DNA from: Thermophilibacter immobilis
GTDB lineage: Bacteria; Actinomycetota; Coriobacteriia; Coriobacteriales; Atopobiaceae
Reading direction: 5' to 3'
Length of the DNA: 64,000 nt
Assembly (NCBI RefSeq): GCF_015277515.1
Contig: NZ_CP063767.1
Location: 372,001-436,000 of the forward strand
This document shows, piece by piece, positions 7,991-17,554 of this stretch (position 1 is its first letter; each line of letters opens with the position of its first letter). The notes under the pieces are model-generated. The model searched no databases. It was not told the DNA's origin and saw only the letters and a list, made by a program, of their open reading frames with translations. A program made the translations under genes and the position numbers.

Positions 7991-9001
7991 CTAGCTGCGC
8001 GCGTCCACGTGGCGCGGCTGCTCCCCGCTGCGCTCGAAGCCCGTCTCGCGCAGCCGTCCGCCCTCGCTCACGACCACGCGGCGGGCGATGTAGACGGGGC
8101 GACCCTTGCCCTCCACGTAGATGCGGGCCACGTACTCACCAATGATGCCCAGCGTGAGCAGGGTGAGGCCTCCCAGCAAGAGGATGAGGCACACGATGGT
8201 GGGATAGCCCTCGGGGGTGTTCTGGAGGCCGAACGCGTCGTAGAGCACCATGAAGAAGTAGACGACCGACGCGATTGCCGCCGTCGACCCGACCCAGGTC
8301 GCGAGCTTGAGCGGTACCGTCGAGAAGGCAAAGATGCCGTCGGTGGCGTAGCGCATGAGCTGGCGCAGGGACCACTTGCTGCTGCCCGCCGCGCGCGGAG
8401 AGGGCTCGTAGGCGAACGGGATCGTCTCGAAGCCAACCCAGGCAAAGAGCCCCTTGGAGAACCGGTGGTACTCGGGCATGGCGAGAAGTGCCTCGGCGAC
8501 GTCGCGGCGGAACACGCGGAAGTCCGAGGCGTCGGGGACCATCTTGGAGGTGCCGTCCGCCATGGCCTTAAAGATATGGTAGAACGCCTCCTTGAGCGCA
8601 GCGTGCAGCGCCCCCTCGTGTCGCCTCTCCTGGTAGGCGGCCACGCAGTCGGCCTCGGGGTGGGCCATGAGCTTGCGATACATGGCCACGAGCGTCTCGG
8701 GCTCCTGCTGGAGGTCGGCGTCCATGATGCCCACGGCGTCGCCCGTGGCGTGCGAGAGCCCGGCGAGCAGCGCCGCCTCCTTGCCAAAGTTGCGCGAGAA
8801 GTCTACGCATACCACGTGGTTCGCCCGGCCCGAGCGGGCGAACCTCTCGAGGAGCTGCCAGGTGTCATCAGAGCTTCCGTCGTTGACGAGCACGAGCTCG
8901 TAGTCAAGGCCCGCCGCGTCAAACGCGGCCGTGGCCCGATCGAAGAGGAGCGGCAGGCACTCGTGTTCCTCGTAGCAGGGAACGACTACCGAAAGGTTCA
9001 T
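7991..9001 (-). CDS. GT2 glycosyltransferase, undecaprenyl-phosphate sugar synthase type (GtrB/CsbB-like)
   Basis: A 336-residue enzyme. The GT-A domain starts MNLSVVVPCYEEHECL, has VLVNDGSSDDTW and the metal/nucleotide motif MDADLQQEP (about residues 95-103), then SRNFGKEAALLAGL. Two C-terminal membrane helices (about 230-255 and 265-290) precede a cytosolic tail. This is the layout of GtrB, CsbB and YfdH, which move a sugar from a nucleotide donor to undecaprenyl phosphate on the inner leaflet. The gene is divergent from ydjC/yfhO and converges on gtrA, so the three partners are not one transcript. The sugar cannot be read from sequence; CsbB-type enzymes use GlcNAc. Confidence 0.88.
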   Translation of the reverse strand: MNLSVVVPCYEEHECLPLLFDRATAAFDAAGLDYELVLVNDGSSDDTWQLLERFARSGRANHVVCVDFSRNFGKEAALLAGLSHATGDAVGIMDADLQQEPETLVAMYRKLMAHPEADCVAAYQERRHEGALHAALKEAFYHIFKAMADGTSKMVPDASDFRVFRRDVAEALLAMPEYHRFSKGLFAWVGFETIPFAYEPSPRAAGSSKWSLRQLMRYATDGIFAFSTVPLKLATWVGSTAAIASVVYFFMVLYDAFGLQNTPEGYPTIVCLILLLGGLTLLTLGIIGEYVARIYVEGKGRPVYIARRVVVSEGGRLRETGFERSGEQPRHVDARS

Positions 9002-9134
9002 GTGCCCCTCCTGTTGCTTGCGTGGCAGGTGTGCGTCGGAGGACGTTGGACTGATGCATACCCACCGGCTTCACCTATACTAGCCGCCGCGGTAAGAATC
9101 TACCTGCGGCACACGGCGAGAGGGGAGCGCTCAC

Positions 9135-10058
9135 ATGCCCGTCATCATTCATGCCGATGACTTTGGCATCACGCCTGAGCAGTCTCGCAGGATCCTCGAG
9201 TGCTGCGCGGATGTGCCAGGCGGCCGGGGTGTGCTGAACTCGCTGAGCGTCTTTGCCAACTCGCCGCGCTTCGACGAGTGCGCCGAGCTTTTGGACGGAC
9301 GTCCGGACGCCCTGCGCGTGGGCGTGCACCTCAACTTCGTGGAGGGGACCTGCTGCGCCGACCCGGCCGAGGTGCCCCTGCTCGTAGACGGCCGCGGACG
9401 CTTCCGGCTGGGCTACGGGGGACTTCTTGCGGGTTCCTTCGGCTCGCATGCCTCCGAGTTGAGCCACCAGCTCGAGGTGGAGGCCGCAACTCAGGTCGCG
9501 CGCGTGGTGAGACGCTTTCCGGAGCTTGCCGGCCACCTGCGCCTGGACGCGCACCAGCACACCCAGCTCATTCCCGCGGTCTTCTCGGCGGTGCTTGCCG
9601 TGGCCCAGAGACCCGAGTACCACCTCGACTACCTGCGGATTCCCGTCGAGCCCACCTCGACGTTTCTGGCTGCGTCCGTGGTGGGCTCCATCAAGCCCGT
9701 GAACTGGGTCAAGCACGCGCTGCTCAACTTCCTGTGGGCGCGCGACCGCCGGATGCTGGCCGCCTCCGGCCTTCCCGCTGCCGACGAGCTCTCCGCCGTC
9801 TTCTGTGGCGTGCTCTTCTCGGGTCACATGGACGAGAGGCGCGTGTGCGCCGTGCTGCCCTCGCTCCTGGAGCGCTCAGGGCAGGCGGGCACCAACCTTG
9901 AGCTGCTCTTCCATCCCGGTCGCGTGTCGTGTGCCGAGGATTGCCTGAACCCGGAGCTTCCCGGCTTCGTGGCCTTCTCATGTGGGGAGGGGCGCGACGT
10001 GGAGTACGACGCGCTGCGCTCGCCTGCTCTCTCGGCCGCGCTTGAGGGGGCGGCGTAG
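9135..10058 (+). CDS. YdjC/ChbG-family carbohydrate deacetylase
   Basis: A 307-residue protein starting MPVIIHADDFGITPE. HADDFG supplies the metal-binding Asp pair of the YdjC fold, and VGVHLNFVEG and RLDAHQHTQLIP supply the His ligands and active-site region. Characterised relatives (ChbG, HpnK) remove acetyl groups from N-acetylated sugars. RBS GAGGGGAG precedes the ATG. It sits 3 bp before the yfhO-like gene, indicating translational coupling, so it probably acts on the same N-acetylhexosamine that the YfhO/GT2 pair handles, for example to expose a free amine. That role is inference. Confidence 0.82.
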   Translation: MPVIIHADDFGITPEQSRRILECCADVPGGRGVLNSLSVFANSPRFDECAELLDGRPDALRVGVHLNFVEGTCCADPAEVPLLVDGRGRFRLGYGGLLAGSFGSHASELSHQLEVEAATQVARVVRRFPELAGHLRLDAHQHTQLIPAVFSAVLAVAQRPEYHLDYLRIPVEPTSTFLAASVVGSIKPVNWVKHALLNFLWARDRRMLAASGLPAADELSAVFCGVLFSGHMDERRVCAVLPSLLERSGQAGTNLELLFHPGRVSCAEDCLNPELPGFVAFSCGEGRDVEYDALRSPALSAALEGAA

Positions 10059-10061
10059 CCC

Positions 10062-12863
10062 ATGGCGGAGAAAACCGTGACCGAAGACACTGCGGGCGAC
10101 AATAGCAGACGTGCACAAGCCCCGCGTCCGCTCGCGTGGCTTGTGCGAGCGCGCGGCTACGAGTACCTGCTTGCGCCGCTTCTGGCCTTCGTGGTACTCT
10201 GCGCGGCCTTCGCCGTGCGGGGCATCTACCCGTTTGGCCAGACGAGTGTGGCCCTCTGGGACATGGACATCCAATACGTGGGCCTGTTCGGCTGGCTCTC
10301 CAACGTCATGCACGGCCAGGGATCGCTCTTCTACTCGTTTTCCCAGGGCATGGGCGAGGGCACGGCGGCGACGGTCGCCTACTACCTTGCCAGCCCGTTC
10401 AACCTGCTTGCGTGGTTCTTCCAGCCCGAGGACGCTCCGCAGCTCATGAGCTGGCTCACGCTGCTCAAGCTCTCGTGCGCGGCCCTGAGCTGCTATGCGT
10501 TTTTCCGTCTGCGCCACCGTCCCGGGACCGTGTACGTGCTGCTCGCCGTCGTCTACGCGCTGTGCGGCTACGCGGTGGCCGAGTGCAGCAACATCATGTG
10601 GCTCGACGGCGTCATCATGCTGCCGCTCGTGGCGCTGGGCACCTGGCGGCTCGTGCGCCGGGGAACGTGTCTGACGCTGTTCGTGAGCGTGGCGGCTGCC
10701 GTGACGTTCAACTGGTACACGGGCTACATGGACTGCGTCTTCTCCGTCCTGTACTTTCTGGTCTGCTGGCTCGACCTGTCGCGCGGCGAGCGGCGCGTCC
10801 GCGTGGGGGGCCGCTATGCGCTAACGATGCTTCTGGGCGTGGGCGCGAGCCTCGTGATGTTCCTCCCGGCGGTCCTGGGGCTGCTCGCCACCAAGGAGGG
10901 CGGCGGCTCCCTTCTGGAGAACATGGCCCACCTGCGCTTCTCCTACAACCCCTCGAATCTTCTGGCCTCGTTCGCGCTCACGGCCACGCCGTCGAGCGAC
11001 TGGGACCGGATGGCCCCGCTCTACACGAGCGCCCTCGCCGTCGTGCTCGTCGTCTCCCTCCTGCTCAACCGCGGGGTTCCGCGTCGTCGGCGCGTCCTGG
11101 CCGCGGGGTTGCTCGCGTTCATGGCGGTCTCGGTCTGCGTGGTTCCGCTCGACGTCATGTGGTCGGGATTCAAGCCGGCGACCTCGTACTTCTTCCGCTA
11201 CGCGTACGTGGTCTCGTTCGCGGTGGTGCTCGTGGCGGCCCAGGGTGCCGAGGCATTGGGCGGCCTGGAGGTCCGCGAGCGCCTACGTACGCTGCTCGCG
11301 GCCGCGCTTCTCGCCTGCCTGGGGATCGGCCTCGCGGTGATGAACGTCAAGCTGTACACGCGTCAGAGCCCGGTGGGCATGGGCGCGCTTCTGGCGACGT
11401 TCGCGCTGCTCGTGGGCTTTGCCCTGCTGGCCTGCGTGGCGGCCGGGCCCAGGAAGGGGCCCGCGCGCGTCGCGCTTGCGGTAACGGGCGTCCTGTTGGC
11501 GGTCGAGCAGGGGGCCAACGCCGCCTCGGTCTTCTCGCACTACACGCGCAGCGTGGACGACTGGGGCACCTATGTCTCTGAGTTGAGCTCCACCTACGAC
11601 CAGATGGAGCGCGAAGACGACGGCCTGCGCGTGGCGCAGACGGACTTCTCCTTCAGGGGCGAGGGGGCGAACCACGCCACCACCACCGAGGGCTTTCTCA
11701 TGGGGGCCTCGGGTCTCTCCGAGTACACCTCCACGATGGGCAGCCCGATGGTCGACCTGCTGACGCGCCTGGGCTACTCGGGCACGAATGAGATCTTCGG
11801 CTACTACGACAACGTGCCCATGACGCCCACCGACGCGCTCCTGGGCGTCGACTACACGATCTCTCGGGTGCAGCCCCCGCTCACGGAGCTCGTCGGGGCC
11901 GTGGACGTGCCCTACCCGGGGTACAGCCTGTGGAGAAGCACCGTCGACCTGCCCGCGGCCTATGGCATCGCGGCGGGGGCGGGCGACGTCACGTGGCCGG
12001 AGGTCGTCTTCGACAACCAGGATGCCTTTGCGATCAAGGACATCCAGGACGAGTGGCAGGGCTTCTCGCTCGTCAAGGACCCGTTCGCCAACCAGGAGGC
12101 GATGCTGGCCAACATGACGGGCCAGGACGCCTCGGGACTCTATGCGGATGCGCAGGTCTCTGAGCTCACGGATGCCACAACGACGGACTCGCGCACGTGG
12201 ACCGTGACGATCTCCCAGGACGGGCCCACCTACCTGCACGTTCCCATCATGTCCACGCTGCGCCAGCACTGCATGGTCTCGGTCGACGGCGCGGACGTGC
12301 AGTCGGTGGGAAACAACTTCGACAACGGCGTGATCTACCTCGGGGAGCATACGGCAGGTCAGGTCCTCCAGGTCACGGTGCGCCTGACGCCGGACGTGGC
12401 AGGAACCCAGACCGTGAACGGCACGCTCGCGGGCGGTCTCGACGGGGTGGCGGAGCAGATCCTTGCGGGGTCGTCCTCGTCTGACCTGCTCGTGGTGCGC
12501 ACGCTCGACGTGAGCCGCTTTCTGGAGCTGCGCGGGGCGCTCGACGACGACGCGACGAGCGTGGAGAGCTTCGAGGACGGCCACGTGAGCCTGAGATTCT
12601 CCGCCGAGAAGGACGAGACGCTCCTCACGGTGATTCCCTACGACACGGGCTGGCACGTCACAATCGACGGGGAGCCCGCCGAGGTGCGCAAACTTTACGA
12701 GGGGCTCTGCGGCGTGGACGTGAGTGCGGGGGAGCACCAGGTCGAGTTCACCTACGAGACGCCGGGGCTGGCCGCGGGTGCCGTGGCGAGCGTCGCGAGC
12801 GTGGCGGCCTTTGCGGCCTGGCGTGGGCTTGCGCGGCGCAGGCGTCTGCATGAGCACGCCTAG
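10062..12863 (+). CDS. YfhO-family membrane glycosyltransferase
   Basis: A 933-residue protein. About twelve hydrophobic segments fill residues 30-470, followed by a large extracytoplasmic region (about 480-900) and a last membrane helix near 905-925. The first outer loop contains ALWDMDIQY, giving a D-x-D like that of GT-C enzymes. YfhO in Bacillus takes the sugar made by CsbB from undecaprenyl phosphate and puts it on lipoteichoic acid outside the cell. Here the gene follows the YdjC deacetylase by 3 bp, with GT2 and GtrA next door. The acceptor in this organism is unknown: teichoic-like polymer, lipoglycan or protein. Confidence 0.85.
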   Translation: MAEKTVTEDTAGDNSRRAQAPRPLAWLVRARGYEYLLAPLLAFVVLCAAFAVRGIYPFGQTSVALWDMDIQYVGLFGWLSNVMHGQGSLFYSFSQGMGEGTAATVAYYLASPFNLLAWFFQPEDAPQLMSWLTLLKLSCAALSCYAFFRLRHRPGTVYVLLAVVYALCGYAVAECSNIMWLDGVIMLPLVALGTWRLVRRGTCLTLFVSVAAAVTFNWYTGYMDCVFSVLYFLVCWLDLSRGERRVRVGGRYALTMLLGVGASLVMFLPAVLGLLATKEGGGSLLENMAHLRFSYNPSNLLASFALTATPSSDWDRMAPLYTSALAVVLVVSLLLNRGVPRRRRVLAAGLLAFMAVSVCVVPLDVMWSGFKPATSYFFRYAYVVSFAVVLVAAQGAEALGGLEVRERLRTLLAAALLACLGIGLAVMNVKLYTRQSPVGMGALLATFALLVGFALLACVAAGPRKGPARVALAVTGVLLAVEQGANAASVFSHYTRSVDDWGTYVSELSSTYDQMEREDDGLRVAQTDFSFRGEGANHATTTEGFLMGASGLSEYTSTMGSPMVDLLTRLGYSGTNEIFGYYDNVPMTPTDALLGVDYTISRVQPPLTELVGAVDVPYPGYSLWRSTVDLPAAYGIAAGAGDVTWPEVVFDNQDAFAIKDIQDEWQGFSLVKDPFANQEAMLANMTGQDASGLYADAQVSELTDATTTDSRTWTVTISQDGPTYLHVPIMSTLRQHCMVSVDGADVQSVGNNFDNGVIYLGEHTAGQVLQVTVRLTPDVAGTQTVNGTLAGGLDGVAEQILAGSSSSDLLVVRTLDVSRFLELRGALDDDATSVESFEDGHVSLRFSAEKDETLLTVIPYDTGWHVTIDGEPAEVRKLYEGLCGVDVSAGEHQVEFTYETPGLAAGAVASVASVAAFAAWRGLARRRRLHEHA

Positions 12864-12994
12864 GGTGTTTATCGCCGTGGCGGCCTGCCGGGGCGCACGG
12901 AATCGCTCGTGAGAGACGCCAATGTGCGCGCCCGGGCAGTCTCGGCACGGTCTCATGCGCGCAGATGCGCCAAGCGCCTTGTTCCTACCCCTGC

Positions 12995-13010
12995 TGAGTA
13001 AAAATACTCA
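12995..13010. promoter_or_regulatory. TGAGTA-AAAA-TACTCA operator-like repeat
   Basis: A perfect 6-bp-arm inverted repeat with an AAAA centre lies 14 bp before the start of the broken AAA/DUF4143 gene and next to its ribosome binding site (GGGAGGTGG). Its position suggests autoregulation by the ATPase product, but the window gives no direct evidence of the binding protein. Confidence 0.5.
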
Positions 13011-13023
13011 ATGGGAGGTGGAC

Positions 13024-14219
13024 ATGTACCAGAGAGATCAGGTTGCGACCATAGCGCAGCGCATGGTCGAGAACGGTAACTCCCTCATGCAGGTGGTGGT
13101 GGGTCCCCGTCAGACGGGGAAGAGCACCATGCTCTTCCAGGCGCTCGGGCAGTCAAAGGCGGCAAGTCACTTTGTGAGCGCAGACGATCCCCTTGAGCCC
13201 TCTGCGGGCTGGCTCAGAACAGAGTGGCAGCAGGCGCGCAACATGGTGCGCGCTGCTGCTGGGGCCGTCACGGTCCTTATCGTTGACGGGGTCCAGAAGG
13301 TCGACCGCTGGCCCACCGTGGCCAAGTCGCTCTGGGATGCCGACCGGCGAGCAGGCCTCTCCCCCAAGGTCTTTCTAAGTGGGTCCTCCTCCCTGCTGCT
13401 CCATAAGGGTCTCGAGGACTCCCTGATGGGAAGGTTCGAGCTCATCCACTCTCCCACTGGAGCCTGGGTGAGTGCCGCGAGGCCTTCGGATACTCGCTTG
13501 ACGACTTCCTCCTCTACGGAGGCTATCCCGGTGCAGCGCGCTTTGCGGCCGACGAGGGTCGATGGACGGCCTACCTCAGGGACGCAGTCATCGAACCGAC
13601 CATCTCTCAGGACGTCCTCCAGCGGGAGGACGTGCGCAAGCCCGCGCTCATGCGCTCGCTCTTCAGGCCGGGTGCGACGTACTCCGGCAAAGAGCTCTCC
13701 TACACGAAGATGGTCGGGCAGCTCCAGGATGCGGGAAACACCGTAACCGTGGCCCACTGCCTCGATCTTCTGGGCAAGGCGGGCATCTTGGCCGCTATTC
13801 CCAAGTTCGATCCCAAGGAGCTCGTGCGTCGGCGCAGCTCGCCGCGACTGATGGTGTATGACACCTCACTCATGACGGCAACCTCCGAGAAGGGCCGCGA
13901 CCGGCTTCTGGGCGAGCTCGACCTGCGGGGGCATCTCGTGGAGTCGGTCGTGGGGGCCTTCCTGCTCGCCCGCGCACCCCAGGAGGGCTTCGAGGTGTTC
14001 TGGTGGCGTGAGGGGACCAAAGAGGTGGACTTCGTGCTGCAGCGAGGCGGGGCGCTCACGGTCCTTGAGGTGAAGAGCGGACACGAGAGTTCCCAGAGCG
14101 GCATGGCGGAGTTTCTCGCGCGCCATCCCGAGGCTCGTCGAATCATCGTGGGAGGTACGGCAGCGGGGGCCTGCGGCCTCGAGGAGTTTCTTCTTGGCGA
14201 GGTGCCGCTGTTCTGGTGA
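13024..14219 (+). pseudogene. AAA ATPase with DUF4143 domain, frameshifted
   Basis: The first frame gives an AAA_14 ATPase start: Walker A GPRQTGKST (residues 27-35), then TVLIVDGVQKVDRW and VFLSGSSSLLL. Near 13450-13458 the natural continuation (WSLGECREAFGYSLDDFLLY, then GGYPGAARFA) moves to another frame, which runs to 14219 and contains the DUF4143 end: SPRLMVYDTSLMT, FEVFWWREGTKEVDFVL and VLEVKSG. Loss of one C in the run at 13452-13456 would explain the break. Walker B also reads VDGVQK where the family has DE-V/I-QK, so the catalytic Glu is missing. Both lesions point to a real pseudogene, though the frameshift alone could be a sequencing error. Family members resemble antitoxin-like or mobile ATPases of unclear role. 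Confidence 0.75.
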
Positions 14220-14451
14220 GGGCTCTTGTTGGGTTGAACGTGCTCCCATTTCCGCGTCGCCTCGTCGGATGCTGGATTGGGGAACACTCTTGATGCAACT
14301 GCGAGGAAGAGGCCCCAAAGCGCGTTCTCGCTTTGACGTTTTCCCCAGGTGTCAAGAGGGACCCTGGTGCATCAAGAAAGCGTCCCAATCGGAGAGGTCG
14401 CCCGGGGACGAGCGCCGGGGCCTGACTCTGGTTCCGCTTCGGCTCGGGCGT

Positions 14452-14519
14452 GCTCACAAATCGGGGGCTGGGGCGGGCGAGAAGTACCTCTCACGTGCCA
14501 CGGCCCCGATTTTGCAAGC
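14452..14519. repeat. Palindromic intergenic element, copy 2
   Basis: GCTCACAAATCGGGGGCTGGGGC at its left end is matched imperfectly in inverted orientation by the right end (GCCACGGCCCCGATTTTGCAAGC). The outer bases and the TCACGTGCCACGGCCCC block recall the element at 621-728. The rest of the 14220-14561 gap shows no gene or other structure I can support. Confidence 0.6.
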
Positions 14520-14561
14520 GCAAGCGCGCCCGCGCCCGTGACCCCACCTGGGGCGACGCCC

Positions 14562-17165
14562 CTACCCCTCGTCGTCCACGAACCCCACGCGATAGGCCGA
14601 GAAGACCACGGACCCCTCGTCCTGCGTGGCGTCGAGGTCCACGTCGGCCCAGATGCCAAAGTCATGATCGTCGTCGGAGTCGCGGAAGATCTGGTGCGCG
14701 TGCCAGACGTGGGCGTCCTTCTCGTCGGACTCGTCAAGAAAGAGGTAGGCCGCAGAGCGGGCGTCGCCTCCCAGCAGGATCTCCTCGTGCTCCTCGTGGA
14801 AGGCCCCGAGCACCCGCTGCCAGACCGGCGCGCGCCAGCCCCACTCGGCGTCAAGGCGCCCCAGCTCGTCCACGTTGCCCATCGCCGCCGCGCGCACGCG
14901 TGCGAACAGGGCGTTTCTCACGAGCAGCGTGAGGGCGCGCCGGTCGTGGACCACCTCGTCGGCCGCCTCGGGTGGGGCGGCGTCGAGCCCTCCGTCGGCC
15001 GAGCCAGCCGCCGTCCACTCGTCCACGAGCGAGGAGTCCACCGAGCGCACCACCAGCCCCAGCCAGGCGATGATGTCCTCCAGACGCTCGTCGCGCTTGT
15101 CGGCGGGAACGGTGCGGTCGAGGGCGCGAAACGCCTCCGAGAGGTAGCGCAGGAGCGTCCCCTCCGAGCGCGCGATGCCGTAGCGCCCTATGTACTCCTT
15201 GAAGTCGCTTGCCGTCTCCACCATGTCGCGCAGGACGGACTTGGGCGAGAGCGCGAAGTCGCTCGCCCAGGGCACCTTGGCGCAGTACTCGGCGAAAGCA
15301 GCCTCGAGCAGCTCCTCGAGCGGCTTGGGGTAGGTGACCTCGGCCAGGCGCTCCATCCGCTCGTCGTACTCCACACCGTCGGCCTTCATCTCGGCCATCG
15401 CGCGGTCGCGCGCGGCGCGCTGCTGGGCGCGCAGGATCTGGAAGGGGTCCTCGAGCGTGGCCTCGGCCAGGGATATGACGTCGAGCGCGTAGGTCTCCGA
15501 CGCGGGGTCCAAAAGCTCGAGCGCGGCGAGGAGAAACGGCGAGAGGGGCTGGTCGAGCGCGAAGTCGTCCGGCAGGTCCACCGTGGTGCGGTAGCTGGTG
15601 CATCCGTCCGGCCCCTCCTCGCGCACGACCACGCCCGCATCCATGAGCGTGGCAAAGATCTCGTCGGTGCGCGTGGAGAGACGGGCCTTCTCGTCTTCGG
15701 GCTGCGCGGAGTCGGCGACGAGCGCGTGGACGCGGGCCCAGGCGTCGCCGCCCCGCTCGACCTCGGCGAGCACCATCGAGTGCGTGACCTTCATCCGGGG
15801 GCGCAGGGGCTCGGGCACGGCGGACTCCAGGCGCTCGAAGGTCTGCTTGTTCCAGCCCACGAAGCCCTCGGGAGGCTTCTTCGTCTTGATCTTGCGCGCC
15901 TTCTTGGGGTCGCCGCCGGCCTTGGCGAGCGCGCGGGCGTTCTCGATGTCGTACTCCGTGGCCTGGGCGATGACCCGGCCCTCGGTGTCAAAGCCCGCGC
16001 GACCGGCGCGCCCCACGATCTGGTGGAACTCGCGCGCGTTGAGGTGGCGCATGCGGCGCCCGTCGAACTTGGAGAGCGCCGTGAGGACGACGGTGTGAAT
16101 GGGCACGTTGATGCCCACGCCGAGCGTGTCGGTCCCGCAGATCACGGGCAAGAGGCCCCGCTGCGCGAGCTTCTCCACGAGCAGGCGATAGCGCGGCAGC
16201 ATGCCCGCGTGGTGCACGCCCACGCCGCAGCCCAGGAGGCGGCGCAGCGTCTTTCCGAAGGTGGTGGTGAAGCGCGTGGACTTGATGGCATCCTTGATTG
16301 CCTCGCGCTGCTCCTTGGTGGAAACGCCGTAGCTGGCCAGGGACTGCGCGCTCGTCAGAGCCGCGTCCTGCGAGAAGTGCACGATGTAGAGGGGAGCCTC
16401 GCCCGCGCGCAGGGCGAGTTCGACGGTCCCCTCGAGCGCCGTGTCCACGAACTCGTAGGAGAGGGGCACGGGGCGCGCCGCGTCGGCGATGGTGTCTACG
16501 GTGCGCCCGCCCGTGTGCTCCGCGAGCGCCCCTGCGATGGTGGTGGTGTCGCCGAGCGTGGCGCTCATGAGCAGGAACTGCACGTGGGGCAGGGTCAGGA
16601 GCGGGACCTGCCAGGCCCAGCCGCGATCCGGGTCGGCGTAGAAGTGGAACTCGTCCATGGCGACGCAGCCCACGTCGCAGGCGTCTCCCTCGGCGAGCGC
16701 CTGGTTGGCCAGAATCTCGGCGGTGCAGCAGATGACGGGGGCGCTCGCGTTGATCGAGGCGTCGCCGGTGATCATGCCCACGTTCTCGGGGCCCAGGAGC
16801 TCCACGAGGTCAAAGAACTTCTCGCTCACCAGGGCCTTGATCGGGGCGGTGTAGTAGGCGCGGCGATCCGTGCAGACGCTCATGAAGCACATGCCCAGGG
16901 CTACGAGGGACTTTCCCGAACCGGTGGGCGTGCCCAGGATGAGGTGGTCGCCTGCCGCGACGGACAGGAGGGCCTCCTCCTGGTGGGGCCACAGCTGCAT
17001 CCCGCGCGCGTCGACCCAGCCAAGGAAGAGGTCGAGGGCCTCCTCGGCGGAGAGGTTGGGATAGCTCCTGTCGTCGGGCCAGGGGATGAGCCGGCCCAGG
17101 GAGCCAGGGGCGTTGGGCCCGCCGTCGAGCGTCTCTGCGGTTGTGGTCTGGTCAGGGTCGGCCAT
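14562..17165 (-). CDS. DEAD/DEAH-box (Ski2-like) helicase with DUF3516 C-terminus
   Basis: An 867-residue helicase. Motif Q/I region: MQLWPHQEEALL then TPTGSGKS (79-86). Motif II is DEFH (171-174), motif III SATLG (about 201-205). Motifs V/VI appear as CGTDTLGVGINVP and IVGRAGRAGFDTEG. The second half carries the DUF3516 region typical of actinobacterial members, ending in an acidic tail with FSAYRVGFVDDEG. Such enzymes resemble RNA-processing Ski2/Mtr4 helicases, but their substrate in Actinobacteria is not settled. A GGAGGAGA site precedes the ATG. Monocistronic. Confidence 0.88.
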   Translation of the reverse strand: MADPDQTTTAETLDGGPNAPGSLGRLIPWPDDRSYPNLSAEEALDLFLGWVDARGMQLWPHQEEALLSVAAGDHLILGTPTGSGKSLVALGMCFMSVCTDRRAYYTAPIKALVSEKFFDLVELLGPENVGMITGDASINASAPVICCTAEILANQALAEGDACDVGCVAMDEFHFYADPDRGWAWQVPLLTLPHVQFLLMSATLGDTTTIAGALAEHTGGRTVDTIADAARPVPLSYEFVDTALEGTVELALRAGEAPLYIVHFSQDAALTSAQSLASYGVSTKEQREAIKDAIKSTRFTTTFGKTLRRLLGCGVGVHHAGMLPRYRLLVEKLAQRGLLPVICGTDTLGVGINVPIHTVVLTALSKFDGRRMRHLNAREFHQIVGRAGRAGFDTEGRVIAQATEYDIENARALAKAGGDPKKARKIKTKKPPEGFVGWNKQTFERLESAVPEPLRPRMKVTHSMVLAEVERGGDAWARVHALVADSAQPEDEKARLSTRTDEIFATLMDAGVVVREEGPDGCTSYRTTVDLPDDFALDQPLSPFLLAALELLDPASETYALDVISLAEATLEDPFQILRAQQRAARDRAMAEMKADGVEYDERMERLAEVTYPKPLEELLEAAFAEYCAKVPWASDFALSPKSVLRDMVETASDFKEYIGRYGIARSEGTLLRYLSEAFRALDRTVPADKRDERLEDIIAWLGLVVRSVDSSLVDEWTAAGSADGGLDAAPPEAADEVVHDRRALTLLVRNALFARVRAAAMGNVDELGRLDAEWGWRAPVWQRVLGAFHEEHEEILLGGDARSAAYLFLDESDEKDAHVWHAHQIFRDSDDDHDFGIWADVDLDATQDEGSVVFSAYRVGFVDDEG

Positions 17166-17438
17166 GTATGTCTCCTCCGTGTTCGTGGCCTCCCATTCTA
17201 CGCGCCCATGCGAGCTCCCGCCCGCGCCCGGGTGCCGCAGAGCGACCTCCCCCCGCCAGACGTGACGAGAAACGAACAGCTTGCGTCAGGCGGTTCTCGC
17301 TCGCGAGCTCGTGGCCTATGCTAGGGGGCAACGAGGGAAAGCGAGCTTCCCGTCCGGACGCCCTACGCAGTAAACGAGTCGGCCCATCCCCTCCTTCTCC
17401 TGGCTCAGTCTGGGCGTCGCTGCACTCTCGTCTGACCC

Positions 17439-17468
17439 CAGAGGCCCGGATCTTGCTCCGGGCCTCTG
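17439..17468. other. Perfect 12-bp hairpin in an otherwise gene-poor gap
   Basis: CAGAGGCCCGGA (17439-17450) and TCCGGGCCTCTG (17457-17468) pair exactly around a 6-nt loop. No U-tract follows on either strand, so it is not a standard intrinsic terminator. It may be a remnant or Rho-type signal upstream of the minus-strand helicase. The rest of 17166-17554 shows no gene I can support. Confidence 0.5.
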
Positions 17469-17554
17469 CCGTGGGGTGTCGCAGACCTTCGTTCCCAACG
17501 GGACGGCCTCGCTTCCCTCGGTCGCAAAGCCCGAGGTCCACGAGGGGCGACGGC

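Noticed and set aside
9049-9080. TTGGAC and TATACT considered as a promoter of ydjC-yfhO
   Set aside because: The spacer is about 24 bp, too long for a normal sigma-A promoter, though TATACT alone may be a -10 box.
14349-17324. 991-codon plus-strand frame opposite the DUF3516 helicase
   Set aside because: Low-complexity Arg/Gly/His/Val translation without motifs; the minus strand has full helicase motifs and a ribosome site.
17166-17470. Region with a strong hairpin considered as a riboswitch or stable RNA
   Set aside because: No conserved riboswitch core could be recognised and the hairpin has no U-tract; kept only as a hairpin.
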